From the NCBI GenBank assembly GCA_943789365.1, contig CALSTV010000001.1:3619343-3683342 (forward strand): 64,000 bases of DNA. The letters run 5' to 3'. This DNA is from an uncultured Flavobacteriaceae bacterium. Lineage in GTDB: Bacteria; Bacteroidota; Bacteroidia; Flavobacteriales; Flavobacteriaceae. Of the stretch, positions 17,502-26,873 are shown one piece after another. Numbering within the stretch: position 1 is the stretch's first letter; each line of letters begins with the position of its first letter. The notes beneath the pieces were generated by a model that saw only the letters and a list, made by a program, of their open reading frames with translations, was not told the origin of the DNA and did not search any database. Both the position numbers and the translations under genes were made by a program.

Positions 17502-18790
17502 ACCATATTCTTTTTTAAATTGGCTTTTTGTAATATTATATACCCAGCAATAAAAAACAAAGACATAAACACCATGCTATAGCGCATACTTCCAGTAAAC
17601 TGATTAATTAAGCCATATGAAAAAGAGCCTATCACGATGGCAAGTTTTTCTGTAATATCAAAAAAACTAAAAAACGAAGCAGTATCTGTTGCTGAAGAAG
17701 GTATTAATTTTGAATAGGTAGACCTAGACATAGATTGCACCCCACCCATTACAAACCCTAAAAAAGAAGCCAGTGTATAAAACGCTATTTTATCTTCTAA
17801 AAAATATCCAAATACACAAATAGCAACCCATATAATTAGAGTAAAACTTATAGCAAATCCATTCCCTTTTTTATCAGAAAGCCAGGCAAAGAAATAAGCA
17901 CCTACAATAGCGACTATTTGTAATAGAAGCACTACTATTATCATTTCATCTGCCCCCATCTCAATTTCTTTATCTGCAAACAATGGAGCAAGTAACATTA
18001 CTGTTTGAACCCCCATACTGTAGAGAAAAAACGATGTTAAATACCGTTTCATTAGCAACTTACCTTTGACAACTTTATACACGCTTCTCAATTCTTTAAC
18101 TCCATTCCCCAAAACACCTCTTGTTATTGGCTTGTATGGATTTCGATCTTTTAAGTGATAAAATGCGATTTGTGCAAATAACATCCACCATACCCCCACT
18201 AATACAAAACCGAAGCGAGTAGCAGCAATATCACTTTCAAATCCAAAAAAATCCGGTTTTTGCAGCAACACAAGATTGATAATTAACAATATCACGGATC
18301 CAATATACCCCATCGCAAAACCTTTTGCACTCACCTTATCCATGTGTTCTTTAGAGGTGATTTCTGGCAAGAAACCATTATAAAACACTAATGACCCTGC
18401 ATAACCAAGGCTCGCCAAAACTGCACACATAATTCCAAATTCAATGTTTTCACCAGTAAAGAAGTACAAGGCCATACAAGAAAAAGAACCTAAATAGGTG
18501 AAAATTTGCATGAATCGTTTTTTTAAGCCACTATAATCTGCAATTCCAGATAATATTGGTGAAATAAAAACGATGAGTAGAAATGAAAATGAAATAGCAT
18601 AGGAATACAAAACAGAGTTTGAAATTTGCACCCCCATAAAGGTGACCATTTCGCCTCCAAAAGCTGCCTCTGTGGTACCCAAATAATAAATAGGAAAAAT
18701 TGCAGTGGTGACGATAAGGTTGTAAACAGAGTTTGCCCAATCAAAAGACGCCCATGCGTTGATAAGCCGCTTATTATTTTTTTCTAACAT
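17498..18790 (-). CDS. MFS transporter of the UMF1 (Atg22-like) family
   Basis: 430 residues with about 12 membrane helices. The N-terminus INAWASFDWANSVYNLIVTT is the family signature (ASFDWANS). These proteins export unknown small molecules in bacteria; the yeast homologue Atg22 exports amino acids from the vacuole. The stop overlaps the acyltransferase start (ATGA). I see no regulator close by. Confidence 0.88.
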   Translation of the reverse strand: MLEKNNKRLINAWASFDWANSVYNLIVTTAIFPIYYLGTTEAAFGGEMVTFMGVQISNSVLYSYAISFSFLLIVFISPILSGIADYSGLKKRFMQIFTYLGSFSCMALYFFTGENIEFGIMCAVLASLGYAGSLVFYNGFLPEITSKEHMDKVSAKGFAMGYIGSVILLIINLVLLQKPDFFGFESDIAATRFGFVLVGVWWMLFAQIAFYHLKDRNPYKPITRGVLGNGVKELRSVYKVVKGKLLMKRYLTSFFLYSMGVQTVMLLAPLFADKEIEMGADEMIIVVLLLQIVAIVGAYFFAWLSDKKGNGFAISFTLIIWVAICVFGYFLEDKIAFYTLASFLGFVMGGVQSMSRSTYSKLIPSSATDTASFFSFFDITEKLAIVIGSFSYGLINQFTGSMRYSMVFMSLFFIAGYIILQKANLKKNMV

Positions 18791-18947
18791 ATGGTTTTTA
18801 TTTCAATTGCCTACAAGATACTTATGCTTTGATAAAATATTTTCGTCGAATATTCCTTTAACAGAGCAATCCTAACATCGAGTTCAGCACAATATACAAT
18901 TAATTTACTCAGCTTATAAAACTACAGACAAAAGCAAGTGTTGTTAG

Positions 18948-20258
18948 CTAAACAATTGAAATTCTCACCTTTTTCTTTTTAATCCTTATATTATTGAGTT
19001 CTGAAACCAATTGATTTGATAATTTGGATGGTACGGCTATAAAAGCACAATCTTGTTTTAACTCAATCACCCCTACCTGATCTTTTAAAAGTTTTCCACG
19101 TTTAAAAAACACGCCTGCGATATCTCCCTTAGAAATTTTATCTTTTCTACCACCGGATATAAACAAGGTTTTCCAGTACGGAGGTTTCCGTGTTTTGGAA
19201 TTCGACATTTGCATTGTTTTAGCCTCTTTTATAAATTCTGGTGCAATTTCTTTTGTATGCCTAATAATATATGCCGTTCCTTTTGAATTGACCCTCGCTG
19301 TTCGTCCATTTCTATGAATAAATTCCGCTTCAACTTCAGGGATTTCAAAATGAATAATATATTTCATTTCAGGAATATCAATCCCACGAGCCGCAAGATC
19401 ACTAGCAATTAGTATCTCAACCGATCCATTTCGCAACTTAATCAGCGCACGTTCTCTATCGCGCTGCTCCATACCTGCATGAAAACACGAATGGTCGAGT
19501 TGTTTTTTATCCAAGAAAGCACTTAAATCTACTATGGTATCCTTTCTATTACAGAACACTATAGCTGGGTCATTCCCAATTGCATCTAATAAAGTAATTA
19601 AAGTAGTATGCTTGTTCTTGGAAGGAGACAGAATTGTCTTTTGACTTAGTTTGGAATTCCTAGACGCTAAGAAATTTAAAGTCACTGCTCCATCCATTTT
19701 TATATAAGATGGAATCTCGATATCTTGAGTTGCAGAGGTTAAAATTCGTTTTGCAATATTTGGTAAATAATTTAATATTCTTCTCATTTCCCCTCCTGCC
19801 CCTACTTCAAATGAAATATCAAATTCGTCGATTATTAAGGTCTTAACACTCGCTGTTGTAAAGCGTTCTTGTCCAAAATGATCTGCTAGTCTTCCTGGCG
19901 TTCCAATTAATATGGCTGGTGTGTGTTTCAATTCTATTTTATCTTTAGCTATGGTTCTCCCTCCATAAATAGCATTTACTTTATATCCAGACCCCATGCT
20001 TCTAATAACCTGTTCTATTTGTATGGCCAATTCTCTTGACGGGACAACAATCAGCGCTTGTACTTCAGTTGAATCGGGATTTAGAAAGGATAGCATTGGC
20101 AATAAAAAGGCCAAGGTCTTTCCCGTGCCCGTTGGTGACAACAAGACCGTATTTTCTGTAGTTTCAATAACCGATAATGCTTCTTCTTGCATTGGGTTCA
20201 GTTGAAATATGTTTAACTTCTGCAATATCTCTTGTTGCTCTTTGATATTATTTGCCAT
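18948..20258 (-). CDS. DEAD-box-type ATP-dependent RNA helicase with DbpA-like C-terminal domain
   Basis: 436 residues. Motif I is SPTGTGKT (41-48), motif Ia is PSRELA, motif II is DEFD (144-147, a variant of DEAD), motif III is SAT, then ARGID and HRNGRTAR. The C-terminus (about 360-436) resembles the DbpA RNA-binding domain (GDIAGVFFKRGKLLKDQVGVIELKQ as the general pattern, quoted in part). This domain usually targets rRNA in 50S assembly. It lies downstream of a cold-shock-domain gene on the same strand, so a role in RNA unwinding at low temperature is plausible. The terminator at 20481-20510 separates the transcripts. Confidence 0.9.
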   Translation of the reverse strand: MANNIKEQQEILQKLNIFQLNPMQEEALSVIETTENTVLLSPTGTGKTLAFLLPMLSFLNPDSTEVQALIVVPSRELAIQIEQVIRSMGSGYKVNAIYGGRTIAKDKIELKHTPAILIGTPGRLADHFGQERFTTASVKTLIIDEFDISFEVGAGGEMRRILNYLPNIAKRILTSATQDIEIPSYIKMDGAVTLNFLASRNSKLSQKTILSPSKNKHTTLITLLDAIGNDPAIVFCNRKDTIVDLSAFLDKKQLDHSCFHAGMEQRDRERALIKLRNGSVEILIASDLAARGIDIPEMKYIIHFEIPEVEAEFIHRNGRTARVNSKGTAYIIRHTKEIAPEFIKEAKTMQMSNSKTRKPPYWKTLFISGGRKDKISKGDIAGVFFKRGKLLKDQVGVIELKQDCAFIAVPSKLSNQLVSELNNIRIKKKKVRISIV

Positions 20259-20480
20259 GTTGAATCGGTTTTTGTTCGTGCAAATATAGGGTGTCTTTCC
20301 GACAGTCCGAATAATTTTTACTCAATGCTGTTCAATTTGTCTTTTTTATAAAAAACAGGGTTCCTCCCAGTACAAGTAATAAACAGACACATGTTTACGT
20401 TAAAAGCAACAGAACTCTAAATCGTTTTGATTTTTCTACAAGTACTTCTTTTTCTTAGCGATAGACCTCATACAAAAACA
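20259..20480. other. Intergenic region upstream of the helicase
   Basis: About 220 bp between the helicase start and the cold-shock terminator. I see no ORF or RNA gene. It should hold the helicase promoter; the segment near 20280-20290 reads CAAATATA on the plus strand, which is TATATTTG on the minus strand and a good -7 candidate. Confidence 0.45.
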
Positions 20481-20510
20481 GAGCTCCCACATAATTAAAT
20501 GCAGGAGCTC
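20481..20510 (-). terminator. Intrinsic terminator of the cold-shock transcript
   Basis: Stem GAGCTCC/GGAGCTC (7 bp perfect) with a 16-nt loop. On the minus strand a TGTTTTTG tract follows. It lies 45 bp beyond the stop of the 31-residue ORF. Confidence 0.65.
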
Positions 20511-20554
20511 AAATTACATATAATCCCCCCGGACTATACATGCTTAGAGCAAAG

Positions 20555-20650
20555 TTATTTAAAACCAAAGTTACCACCATGGCTTTTTCCAAATATAAAC
20601 TTGTACAGACATTCTTTAAGCCTTAAAAAAAACCTATAAGCCCCATACAT
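20555..20650 (-). CDS. 31-residue basic/aromatic ORF in the cold-shock transcript
   Basis: ATG at 20648-20650, stop TAA at 20555-20557, 31 residues. The N-terminal two thirds form a possible amphipathic helix rich in Phe, Tyr, Lys and Arg (FFLRLKECLYKFIF). The end is a Gly-rich tail reading GKSHGGNFGFK. It starts 52 bp after the cold-shock-domain gene and is followed by a terminator, so it fits as the last gene of that transcript. I do not recognise a named family. Coding potential is judged only from position, start/stop and composition. Confidence 0.5.
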   Translation of the reverse strand: MYGAYRFFLRLKECLYKFIFGKSHGGNFGFK

Positions 20651-20702
20651 CTTAGAAAAAACCACCTAAATATAGTGCAAGAAAAAAGCGGTAAAAGGAA
20701 AT

Positions 20703-21149
20703 TTATATCTTTTTCACTTTTACAGCATTCATTCCTTTCATTCCTTTTTCTAATTCGAAGGAGACTTTGTCGTTTTCTTTTATTTCTTCCATCAACCCAT
20801 TTACATGTACAAAGTATTTTTCTTGGGTGTCTAGGTCATTGATAAAACCAAAACCTTTTGAGTCGTTAAAGAACGCTACTTTTCCTGTATGTACGGGATC
20901 AACTTCTATTTCCTCCCTTTTAGGAATCCCTATCTCAATACTTTCTGCATCTACCTGTACTTTATTAGCAGGATCCGGTGGCGTATCTGTTAAATTACCA
21001 AACTCATCAACATAGGCAATCATGTTTTCCAAACCACCTCCTTTTGAGTTTGCTTTACGCTCCTCCTTTTTTTTCATTTTTAATTCACGCTTTTTTAAGC
21101 GTTTTTTTTCTTTTTCTTTTTTGTTAAAGGACTGTTCTGATCTAGCCAT
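20703..21149 (-). CDS. Cold-shock-domain protein with a long basic N-terminal extension
   Basis: 148 residues. Residues about 1-40 are a highly charged Lys/Glu/Arg stretch (probably coiled or disordered). A linker follows, and a cold-shock domain fills about 86-148 with RNP-like motifs KGFGFIND and KYFVHVNGL. Binds single-stranded nucleic acid, acting as an RNA chaperone in the cytoplasm. The arrangement (charged head plus CSD, followed by a tiny ORF, with a DEAD-box helicase nearby) suggests a cold-adaptation cluster. Confidence 0.9.
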   Translation of the reverse strand: MARSEQSFNKKEKEKKRLKKRELKMKKKEERKANSKGGGLENMIAYVDEFGNLTDTPPDPANKVQVDAESIEIGIPKREEIEVDPVHTGKVAFFNDSKGFGFINDLDTQEKYFVHVNGLMEEIKENDKVSFELEKGMKGMNAVKVKKI

Positions 21150-21238
21150 GGAATATACGCTGTTTGGTTTTATATATGAGATTACAAATATAAGCTATTA
21201 ATACGGGACGTCAGGCCTATTCTATGAAATTCTTAGGG

Positions 21239-21643
21239 TCACGATTTATTCTCATCTGTTTTTATTAACGCTTCTAAGTCTAACGACATAATCTCATAAT
21301 GAGATTCATGCGCCACTACTTTCCCCTTAAACACAACAATCACTTGCGGAGACTGGTGCTCCACATCAAACTGCTCAGCAATTGCTGCTGAAATAGGTCT
21401 GTAGTTTAACAAATCTAAAAAATAGAAATCCACTTGCCTATCAAGCGCTTTAAATTTTTCTTCAACTTCTTTTAAAACCACTTTACTCACTATACAACGC
21501 GTACTGTGTTTAAACAAGACACTCAATTTATGCTCCTCGTTTTTTATTGAATTCAATTGTTCTGAATTTTGTAAGATTTTCCAAGAAAAAGCAACCCTTT
21601 CAGGTTTGTCAGTTTTTTTAAATACTTTTTTCAATATTCCCAT
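21239..21643 (-). CDS. ytxJ: YtxJ-like thioredoxin-fold protein (bacillithiol-system monothiol redox protein)
   Basis: 134 residues from the ATG at 21641-21643. A longer frame exists (from 21715), but its first 24 residues have no family character. Thioredoxin-like fold with a single active-site cysteine, Cys50, in STRCIVSK, then DFYFLDLLNYRPISAAIAEQFDVEHQSPQVIVV. This matches the DUF2847/YtxJ family, proposed monothiol bacilliredoxins that remove bacillithiol from proteins. Bacteroidota commonly make bacillithiol. Monocistronic by context. Confidence 0.82.
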   Translation of the reverse strand: MGILKKVFKKTDKPERVAFSWKILQNSEQLNSIKNEEHKLSVLFKHSTRCIVSKVVLKEVEEKFKALDRQVDFYFLDLLNYRPISAAIAEQFDVEHQSPQVIVVFKGKVVAHESHYEIMSLDLEALIKTDENKS

Positions 21644-21876
21644 AATATATATCTTATTGTTTGTCAATGAGTCGCAAAAATAACAGTTCCTTTCGGTTTT
21701 ACCCGAACCGTTCAAACAAAATCTTTATTTTCTGAAATTCTGTCTTGTCTCCTTAATTCACCAAGACATTTTGACCTAAATTATCACCTCTTAACAGACA
21801 GATTGTCAATTTCTTAACAAAAACGTCGTTGGAATATTATTTGCAATCAATAAGATGTATAAAAAATTGAGAACTT

Positions 21877-24468
21877 ATGAACTTAAATAATTTCACCATA
21901 AAATCGCAGGAGGCAATTCAAAAAGGACAGCAGATTGCCCAAGAACTCGGACATCAACAAATTGAGAACAGCCATATATTCAAAGCTATTTTGGAAATTG
22001 ATAAAAATGTAATTCCATTTATTTTAAAGAAGCTAGAAGTTTCAGTTGCTGTAGCCAATTCCATTTTAGATAGCATATTGGAAGGATTAACTAAGGTGAC
22101 TGGAGGCGACATACATCTATCTAAAAACACAAATACCACTTTAATTTCTGCAACGAGCATTGCAAAAAAAATGGAGGACGAATATGTTTCATTAGAACAC
22201 CTTCTACTCGCTATATTTAAAGCGAATGACGCGATATCTCAAATGCTAAAAGACCAAGGTGTTACAGAGAAAAATTTAAAAGCAGCAATTTCAGAAATAA
22301 GAAAAGGAGAATCGGTGCAATCGCCAAATGCTGAAGACACTTATAATGTATTGCAAAAATATGCTAAGAATCTCAACCAACTCGCTAGAGAAGGAAGACT
22401 CGACCCCGTAATTGGTAGAGACGAAGAAATCAGAAGAATTCTTCAAATTTTATCGAGACGTACAAAAAACAACCCTATGTTAGTTGGAGAACCTGGTGTT
22501 GGTAAAACGGCTATTGCTGAAGGCCTTGCACACAGGATTATCAAAGGAGACATCCCTGAAAATCTTCAAAACAAACAAGTATTTTCTTTAGATATGGGTG
22601 CATTAATCGCAGGCGCAAAATACAAAGGTGAATTTGAAGAGCGCTTAAAATCTGTCGTAAAAGAAGTTATTAAATCCGACGGCGAAATTGTATTGTTTAT
22701 TGATGAAATTCACACTTTAGTAGGTGCTGGTGGTGGAGAAGGCGCTATGGATGCGGCAAATATTTTAAAGCCAGCTTTGGCACGAGGAGAACTGCGTGCT
22801 ATTGGAGCTACTACGCTAGACGAGTACCAAAAGTATTTTGAAAAAGACAAGGCTTTAGAAAGACGTTTTCAAAAAGTTGTTGTCGATGAACCTGATACCG
22901 AAAGTGCTATTTCTATCCTTAGAGGAATCAAAGAGAAATATGAAACGCATCATAAGGTAAGGATTAAAGATGAAGCTGTCATTGCAGCCGTTACCCTATC
23001 ACAACGCTATATATCAAGTAGATTTTTACCAGACAAGGCCATCGACCTTATGGATGAAGCAGCAGCAAAAATGCGTATGGAAATTAATTCTAAACCGGAA
23101 GAACTGGATGTTTTAGATAGAAAAATAATGCAAATAGAGATTGAATCGGAAGCTATTAAACGAGAAAATGACAAGATCAAACTTAAACAATTAAAAAAGG
23201 AACTTGCCAACACCAAGGAAGATAGAGATGCTATTTATAGTAAATGGAAAAATGAAAAAGAATTGGTTGATGCAGTTCAAAACTACAAAACAGACATTGA
23301 AAATTTTAAAAATGAAGCCGATATAGCTGAAAGAAACGGTGATTATGGCAAGGTGGCTGAACTTCGATATGGTAAAATAAAGGAAGCTAGCGAAGAACTA
23401 AATCGACTTCAGATAAAAATGGAGAACTCAGAGGAAACTGCGTTGATTCGCGAAGAAGTTACTTCAGAAGATATTGCAGAAGTGGTAGCCAAGTGGACAG
23501 GCATTCCTGTACAAAAAATGTTGCAAACCGATCGCGAAAAACTACTTGGACTTGAAGCTGAACTGCACAAACGTGTTGTAGGGCAAGAAGCTGCAATTAA
23601 GGCAGTATCTGATGCTGTTAGGCGATCACGCGCAGGTCTTCAAGACGAAAAGAAACCTATAGGATCGTTTATGTTTCTAGGGACTACAGGAGTTGGAAAA
23701 ACAGAGCTTGCAAAAGCCTTGGCAGCTTATTTGTTTAATGATGAAAACAGTACTACACGCTTAGACATGAGTGAATTTCAGGAAAAACATTCAGTTAGTA
23801 GACTTATTGGTGCGCCTCCCGGATATGTAGGTTATGATGAAGGAGGACAGTTAACGGAAGCGGTGCGAAGAAAACCCTATTCTGTAGTTTTATTAGATGA
23901 GATAGAAAAAGCGCATCCCGATACTTTTAATATTTTATTACAAGTTCTCGATGAAGGTAGACTTACAGATAACAAAGGACGTATTGCCGATTTTAAGAAT
24001 TCCATCATCATCATGACGTCTAATTTAGGTGCCGAGGCTATTCAGGAACGTTTTGAAGCGGCTAAAGATGAACAACGGGAAAGAACTGCAGAAAAGGCAA
24101 AAGTTGATGTCATGACCATCTTAAAGAATCATATTCGCCCCGAATTCTTAAATAGAATCGATGACATTCTTATGTTCACACCTTTAAACAAGACCGAAAT
24201 AAAAGAAATTGTAGCTATACAATTAAATCAATTGGTTCAAATGCTTTCCAAAAAAGACATTGGACTATCAGCTACAGAAGAAGCGATTCAAACACTCTCT
24301 GATAAAGGTTTTGATCCACAATTTGGAGCTAGACCTGTTAAAAGAGTCATACAGAATGAAGTTTTAAATGCCTTGTCAAAAGAACTATTAGCAGGAAATA
24401 TACAGCCAGAACAAAAGGTACTATTGGATGCCTTTGATGGTAAATTTGTTTTTAGAAACAATTCTTAA
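21877..24468 (+). CDS. clpB: ATP-dependent disaggregase ClpB
   Basis: 863 residues, standard length. Clp_N repeats (1-145), AAA1 with Walker A GEPGVGKT (about 204-211) and Walker [11 protein letters not shown], the coiled middle domain (about 400-525) that is diagnostic of ClpB, and AAA2 with Walker A GTTGVGKT (about 602-609) and [17 protein letters not shown]. There is no ClpP-docking loop. It rescues aggregated proteins with DnaK. I see no CIRCE element upstream. Divergent from ytxJ. Confidence 0.97.
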   Translation: MNLNNFTIKSQEAIQKGQQIAQELGHQQIENSHIFKAILEIDKNVIPFILKKLEVSVAVANSILDSILEGLTKVTGGDIHLSKNTNTTLISATSIAKKMEDEYVSLEHLLLAIFKANDAISQMLKDQGVTEKNLKAAISEIRKGESVQSPNAEDTYNVLQKYAKNLNQLAREGRLDPVIGRDEEIRRILQILSRRTKNNPMLVGEPGVGKTAIAEGLAHRIIKGDIPENLQNKQVFSLDMGALIAGAKYKGEFEERLKSVVKEVIKSDGEIVLFIDEIHTLVGAGGGEGAMDAANILKPALARGELRAIGATTLDEYQKYFEKDKALERRFQKVVVDEPDTESAISILRGIKEKYETHHKVRIKDEAVIAAVTLSQRYISSRFLPDKAIDLMDEAAAKMRMEINSKPEELDVLDRKIMQIEIESEAIKRENDKIKLKQLKKELANTKEDRDAIYSKWKNEKELVDAVQNYKTDIENFKNEADIAERNGDYGKVAELRYGKIKEASEELNRLQIKMENSEETALIREEVTSEDIAEVVAKWTGIPVQKMLQTDREKLLGLEAELHKRVVGQEAAIKAVSDAVRRSRAGLQDEKKPIGSFMFLGTTGVGKTELAKALAAYLFNDENSTTRLDMSEFQEKHSVSRLIGAPPGYVGYDEGGQLTEAVRRKPYSVVLLDEIEKAHPDTFNILLQVLDEGRLTDNKGRIADFKNSIIIMTSNLGAEAIQERFEAAKDEQRERTAEKAKVDVMTILKNHIRPEFLNRIDDILMFTPLNKTEIKEIVAIQLNQLVQMLSKKDIGLSATEEAIQTLSDKGFDPQFGARPVKRVIQNEVLNALSKELLAGNIQPEQKVLLDAFDGKFVFRNNS

Positions 24469-24481
24469 CTTCAATGGCTTG

Positions 24482-24516
24482 TTTTGCAATCCTGATAAAA
24501 CATCAGGATTGCAAAA
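24482..24516. terminator. Perfect 15-bp hairpin downstream of clpB
   Basis: TTTTGCAATCCTGAT and its exact complement ATCAGGATTGCAAAA, separated by 5 nt, beginning 14 bp after the clpB stop. The A/T ends of the stem supply the U-run in either direction, so it is probably the clpB terminator. Confidence 0.75.
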
Positions 24517-24567
24517 TAGTATACAAGTATTCCTCCTACTTCTTATGGATTTGTCTATTTTTATAAC

Positions 24568-25170
24568 ATGAGTTATTTAGAAGGATTTCTATTAGGATTG
24601 GGAACTGTTGTGTTTATTGGCCCTGTATTTTTTGTAGTGCTAAACAACACTTTAAAACACGGAAAACTTGCAGGGTTCTTCGTCTCTATTGGAATAGTAT
24701 CAAGCGACATTGTTTATATAGCGCTCTATAAGCTAGCCTTATTCAAATTTATTGAACCTTATATTGATGATACATACGCCTATCTTGTTTTTATAGCAAT
24801 CTTAGTGACTCTAGGTTTCTCAAATTTAGTAAAACCTGTTACCATTACACCCACAATACGAACTTTTGAAAATCATTTTTTAGTCCAAATTAGCAAAGGG
24901 TTTAGCATCAATTTTTTCAATCCTTTCGTTGCCTTGTTTTGGGTAGGTGTTTTTAAGTACTCAAGTCTTAAGTTTACGAACGCAGAACAATTCAATTTTC
25001 TATGCGCTTCTTTACTGGGGATATTTTTAATAGACATGTTAAGAATTTTGTTTTCTAGTATCATTAAAACCTACCTCACTCCTAAAATACTGAGAACAAC
25101 ACATCAAATAATAGGTGTTCTTTTTCTAATAACAGCAAGTATCTTGGTTTTTAAAATGGTAAATTATTAA
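24568..25170 (+). CDS. LysE/RhtB-family exporter
   Basis: 200 residues, about six membrane helices. The N-terminus YLEGFLLGLGTVVFIGPVFFVVL matches the LysE family start, with G-x-GP-x-F in the first helix, and the central loop has KGFSINFFNPFVALFWVG, the usual N-P motif. It probably exports an amino acid or related metabolite. Between clpB and a DUF1761-like gene, without a linked regulator. Confidence 0.82.
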   Translation: MSYLEGFLLGLGTVVFIGPVFFVVLNNTLKHGKLAGFFVSIGIVSSDIVYIALYKLALFKFIEPYIDDTYAYLVFIAILVTLGFSNLVKPVTITPTIRTFENHFLVQISKGFSINFFNPFVALFWVGVFKYSSLKFTNAEQFNFLCASLLGIFLIDMLRILFSSIIKTYLTPKILRTTHQIIGVLFLITASILVFKMVNY

Positions 25171-25226
25171 GTGTTTTCTTAGCATAATTTTCTTTATATT
25201 TACACAACAACCTGAAAATCAACGAT

Positions 25227-25724
25227 ATGGAATTCAATTTTTTAATTATTGCCCTAGCGGCATTGGTCCCTTTAGTCATAGGGTTTATTTGGTACAATCC
25301 TAAGGTTTTTGGAGCCCTATGGATGAAGGAATGTAATTTCACTTTAGAAACCATGACCCCACCCAATCCGGTGATTTATCTGTACTGCTATCTACTTAGT
25401 TTTTTATTGGCGTTTATTTTAAGTCCTTTTGTAATCCATCAATTCGGGTTTTTCTCAATTTTAATGAATGAACCTGGTTTGCAAGACAGCAGTTCAGCAA
25501 TTGCCATGTATGCTGCTGATTTTATGGAGAGATTTGGAAACAATTTTAGAACCTTTAAACATGGTGCACTTCATGGAACCATGGTTGGTCTTTTCATTGT
25601 ACTGCCCGTTTTTGCAACGAATGCCATGTTTGAGAAACGCACTACAAAATACGTGCTCATAAATTCTGGGTATTGGATTGTGAGTATTGCTTTAATGGGA
25701 GGTATTATTTGCCAATTTGCGTAA
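25227..25724 (+). CDS. DUF1761-family membrane protein
   Basis: 165 residues with four predicted helices. The start IGFIWYNPKVFGALWMKE is typical of DUF1761 (G-x-x-WYNPxxFGxxWM). Function unknown. It ends 16 bp before a strong bidirectional terminator. Confidence 0.82.
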   Translation: MEFNFLIIALAALVPLVIGFIWYNPKVFGALWMKECNFTLETMTPPNPVIYLYCYLLSFLLAFILSPFVIHQFGFFSILMNEPGLQDSSSAIAMYAADFMERFGNNFRTFKHGALHGTMVGLFIVLPVFATNAMFEKRTTKYVLINSGYWIVSIALMGGIICQFA

Positions 25725-25740
25725 ATAGTATACCCCTCTA

Positions 25741-25783
25741 AACACAAAACAGGATTGTATTTTATACAATCCTGTTTTGTGTT
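25741..25783. terminator. Bidirectional intrinsic terminator with a perfect 20-bp stem
   Basis: AACACAAAACAGGATTGTAT is followed by TTT and then its exact reverse complement. It sits between the convergent DUF1761 gene and lgt, and provides U-runs both ways. Confidence 0.92.
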
Positions 25784-25817
25784 TCAATCGTTACCTGCAC
25801 ATGTTAACTTTGCAGTT

Positions 25818-26624
25818 TTACTTCGCTTTTTTCATAAAATACAGACCGATAAGTATCAATGGTATACTCAACAACTGCCCAGTATTCAAACTCCAATCAC
25901 CTCGTTCTTCTATCTGCGCTTCTTTTAAGAATTCAATCAAAAAACGAACCGACCACAAACTTGCAAAAAAGAACCCGAAAAGATATCCCAATTGTTCTTT
26001 TTTCTCAGTTTTCCAATACATTCGCCACAAAATTAAAAACACGATTAGATACCCAAATGCTTCGTATAATTGTGTTGGATGCCTAGGAAAGTCTTCTCCT
26101 AGTTTTGCGAAAATAATTCCATAATCTGTTCCTGTGGCTTTCCCAATTATTTCAGAGTTCATCAAATTTCCTATTCTGATAAAAAAACCAGCCAAGGCAA
26201 CTACAATACCAACCCTATCCAGTATAAACAGAAAAGGTTTGCCTAAAATATTTTTGCTATAAAAGTACAAGGCAGTGATAATACCTACCGCAGCACCGTG
26301 GGAAGCAAGCCCTGCAAATCCGGTGAATTTAAATGTTGGCGAAAACTTAAAAGGCAATAAAATTTCGGCCTTATGGTCTTGAAAATAAGCCCAATCATAA
26401 AAAAAAACATGTCCCAACCTAGCGCCTAAAATCGTAGCTAAGACTGTATACACGAATAACTTATCTAATTTTTCTAAATCAATGCCATCTTCAATATAAA
26501 TCTTTTTCATTAAGGTGAGTCCCAAACCAAAGGCGAGAACAAACATCAAACTGTAATAGCGAATGGTAAAAAAACCTAAATCTATCCCTAATGAAGGGTC
26601 CCAAGTAATGGCTAGTGTATGCAT
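25818..26624 (-). CDS. lgt: Prolipoprotein diacylglyceryl transferase
   Basis: 268 residues with seven predicted helices. Recognisable: FAGLASHGAAVGIITAL (active-site region) and RIGNLMNSEIIGKATG (Lgt signature with Arg and Asn/Glu). Transfers diacylglycerol from phosphatidylglycerol to the lipobox cysteine of prolipoproteins in the inner membrane. Last gene of cysS-yidD-lgt. Confidence 0.95.
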   Translation of the reverse strand: MHTLAITWDPSLGIDLGFFTIRYYSLMFVLAFGLGLTLMKKIYIEDGIDLEKLDKLFVYTVLATILGARLGHVFFYDWAYFQDHKAEILLPFKFSPTFKFTGFAGLASHGAAVGIITALYFYSKNILGKPFLFILDRVGIVVALAGFFIRIGNLMNSEIIGKATGTDYGIIFAKLGEDFPRHPTQLYEAFGYLIVFLILWRMYWKTEKKEQLGYLFGFFFASLWSVRFLIEFLKEAQIEERGDWSLNTGQLLSIPLILIGLYFMKKAK

Positions 26625-26642
26625 ATATTTTTCAATTTAATT

Positions 26643-26873
26643 TTAAGGTACTGGATCGTATCCACTTCCTCCCCAAGGATGGCAGCTAAAAATACGTTTT
26701 AGTGATAGCTTCCCTCCTTTTAGTATTCCATGTTTTTTTAACGCTTCTAAGGTGTATTCTGAACACGTTGGACTGTATCTACAGCTCGCAGGCGTATACG
26801 GAGAAATCGCCACTTGATACAGACGTACAAGAAACACAAAAGGAAAAATTACTATTTTTTTTAGAACCTTCAA
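26643..26873 (-). CDS. yidD: Membrane protein insertion efficiency factor YidD
   Basis: 76 residues with the family core [20 protein letters not shown], then [12 protein letters not shown] and [13 protein letters not shown]. Three conserved cysteines are present. Assists YidC/Sec membrane insertion. Overlaps the cysS stop by 4 bp. Confidence 0.96.
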   Translation of the reverse strand: MKVLKKIVIFPFVFLVRLYQVAISPYTPASCRYSPTCSEYTLEALKKHGILKGGKLSLKRIFSCHPWGGSGYDPVP

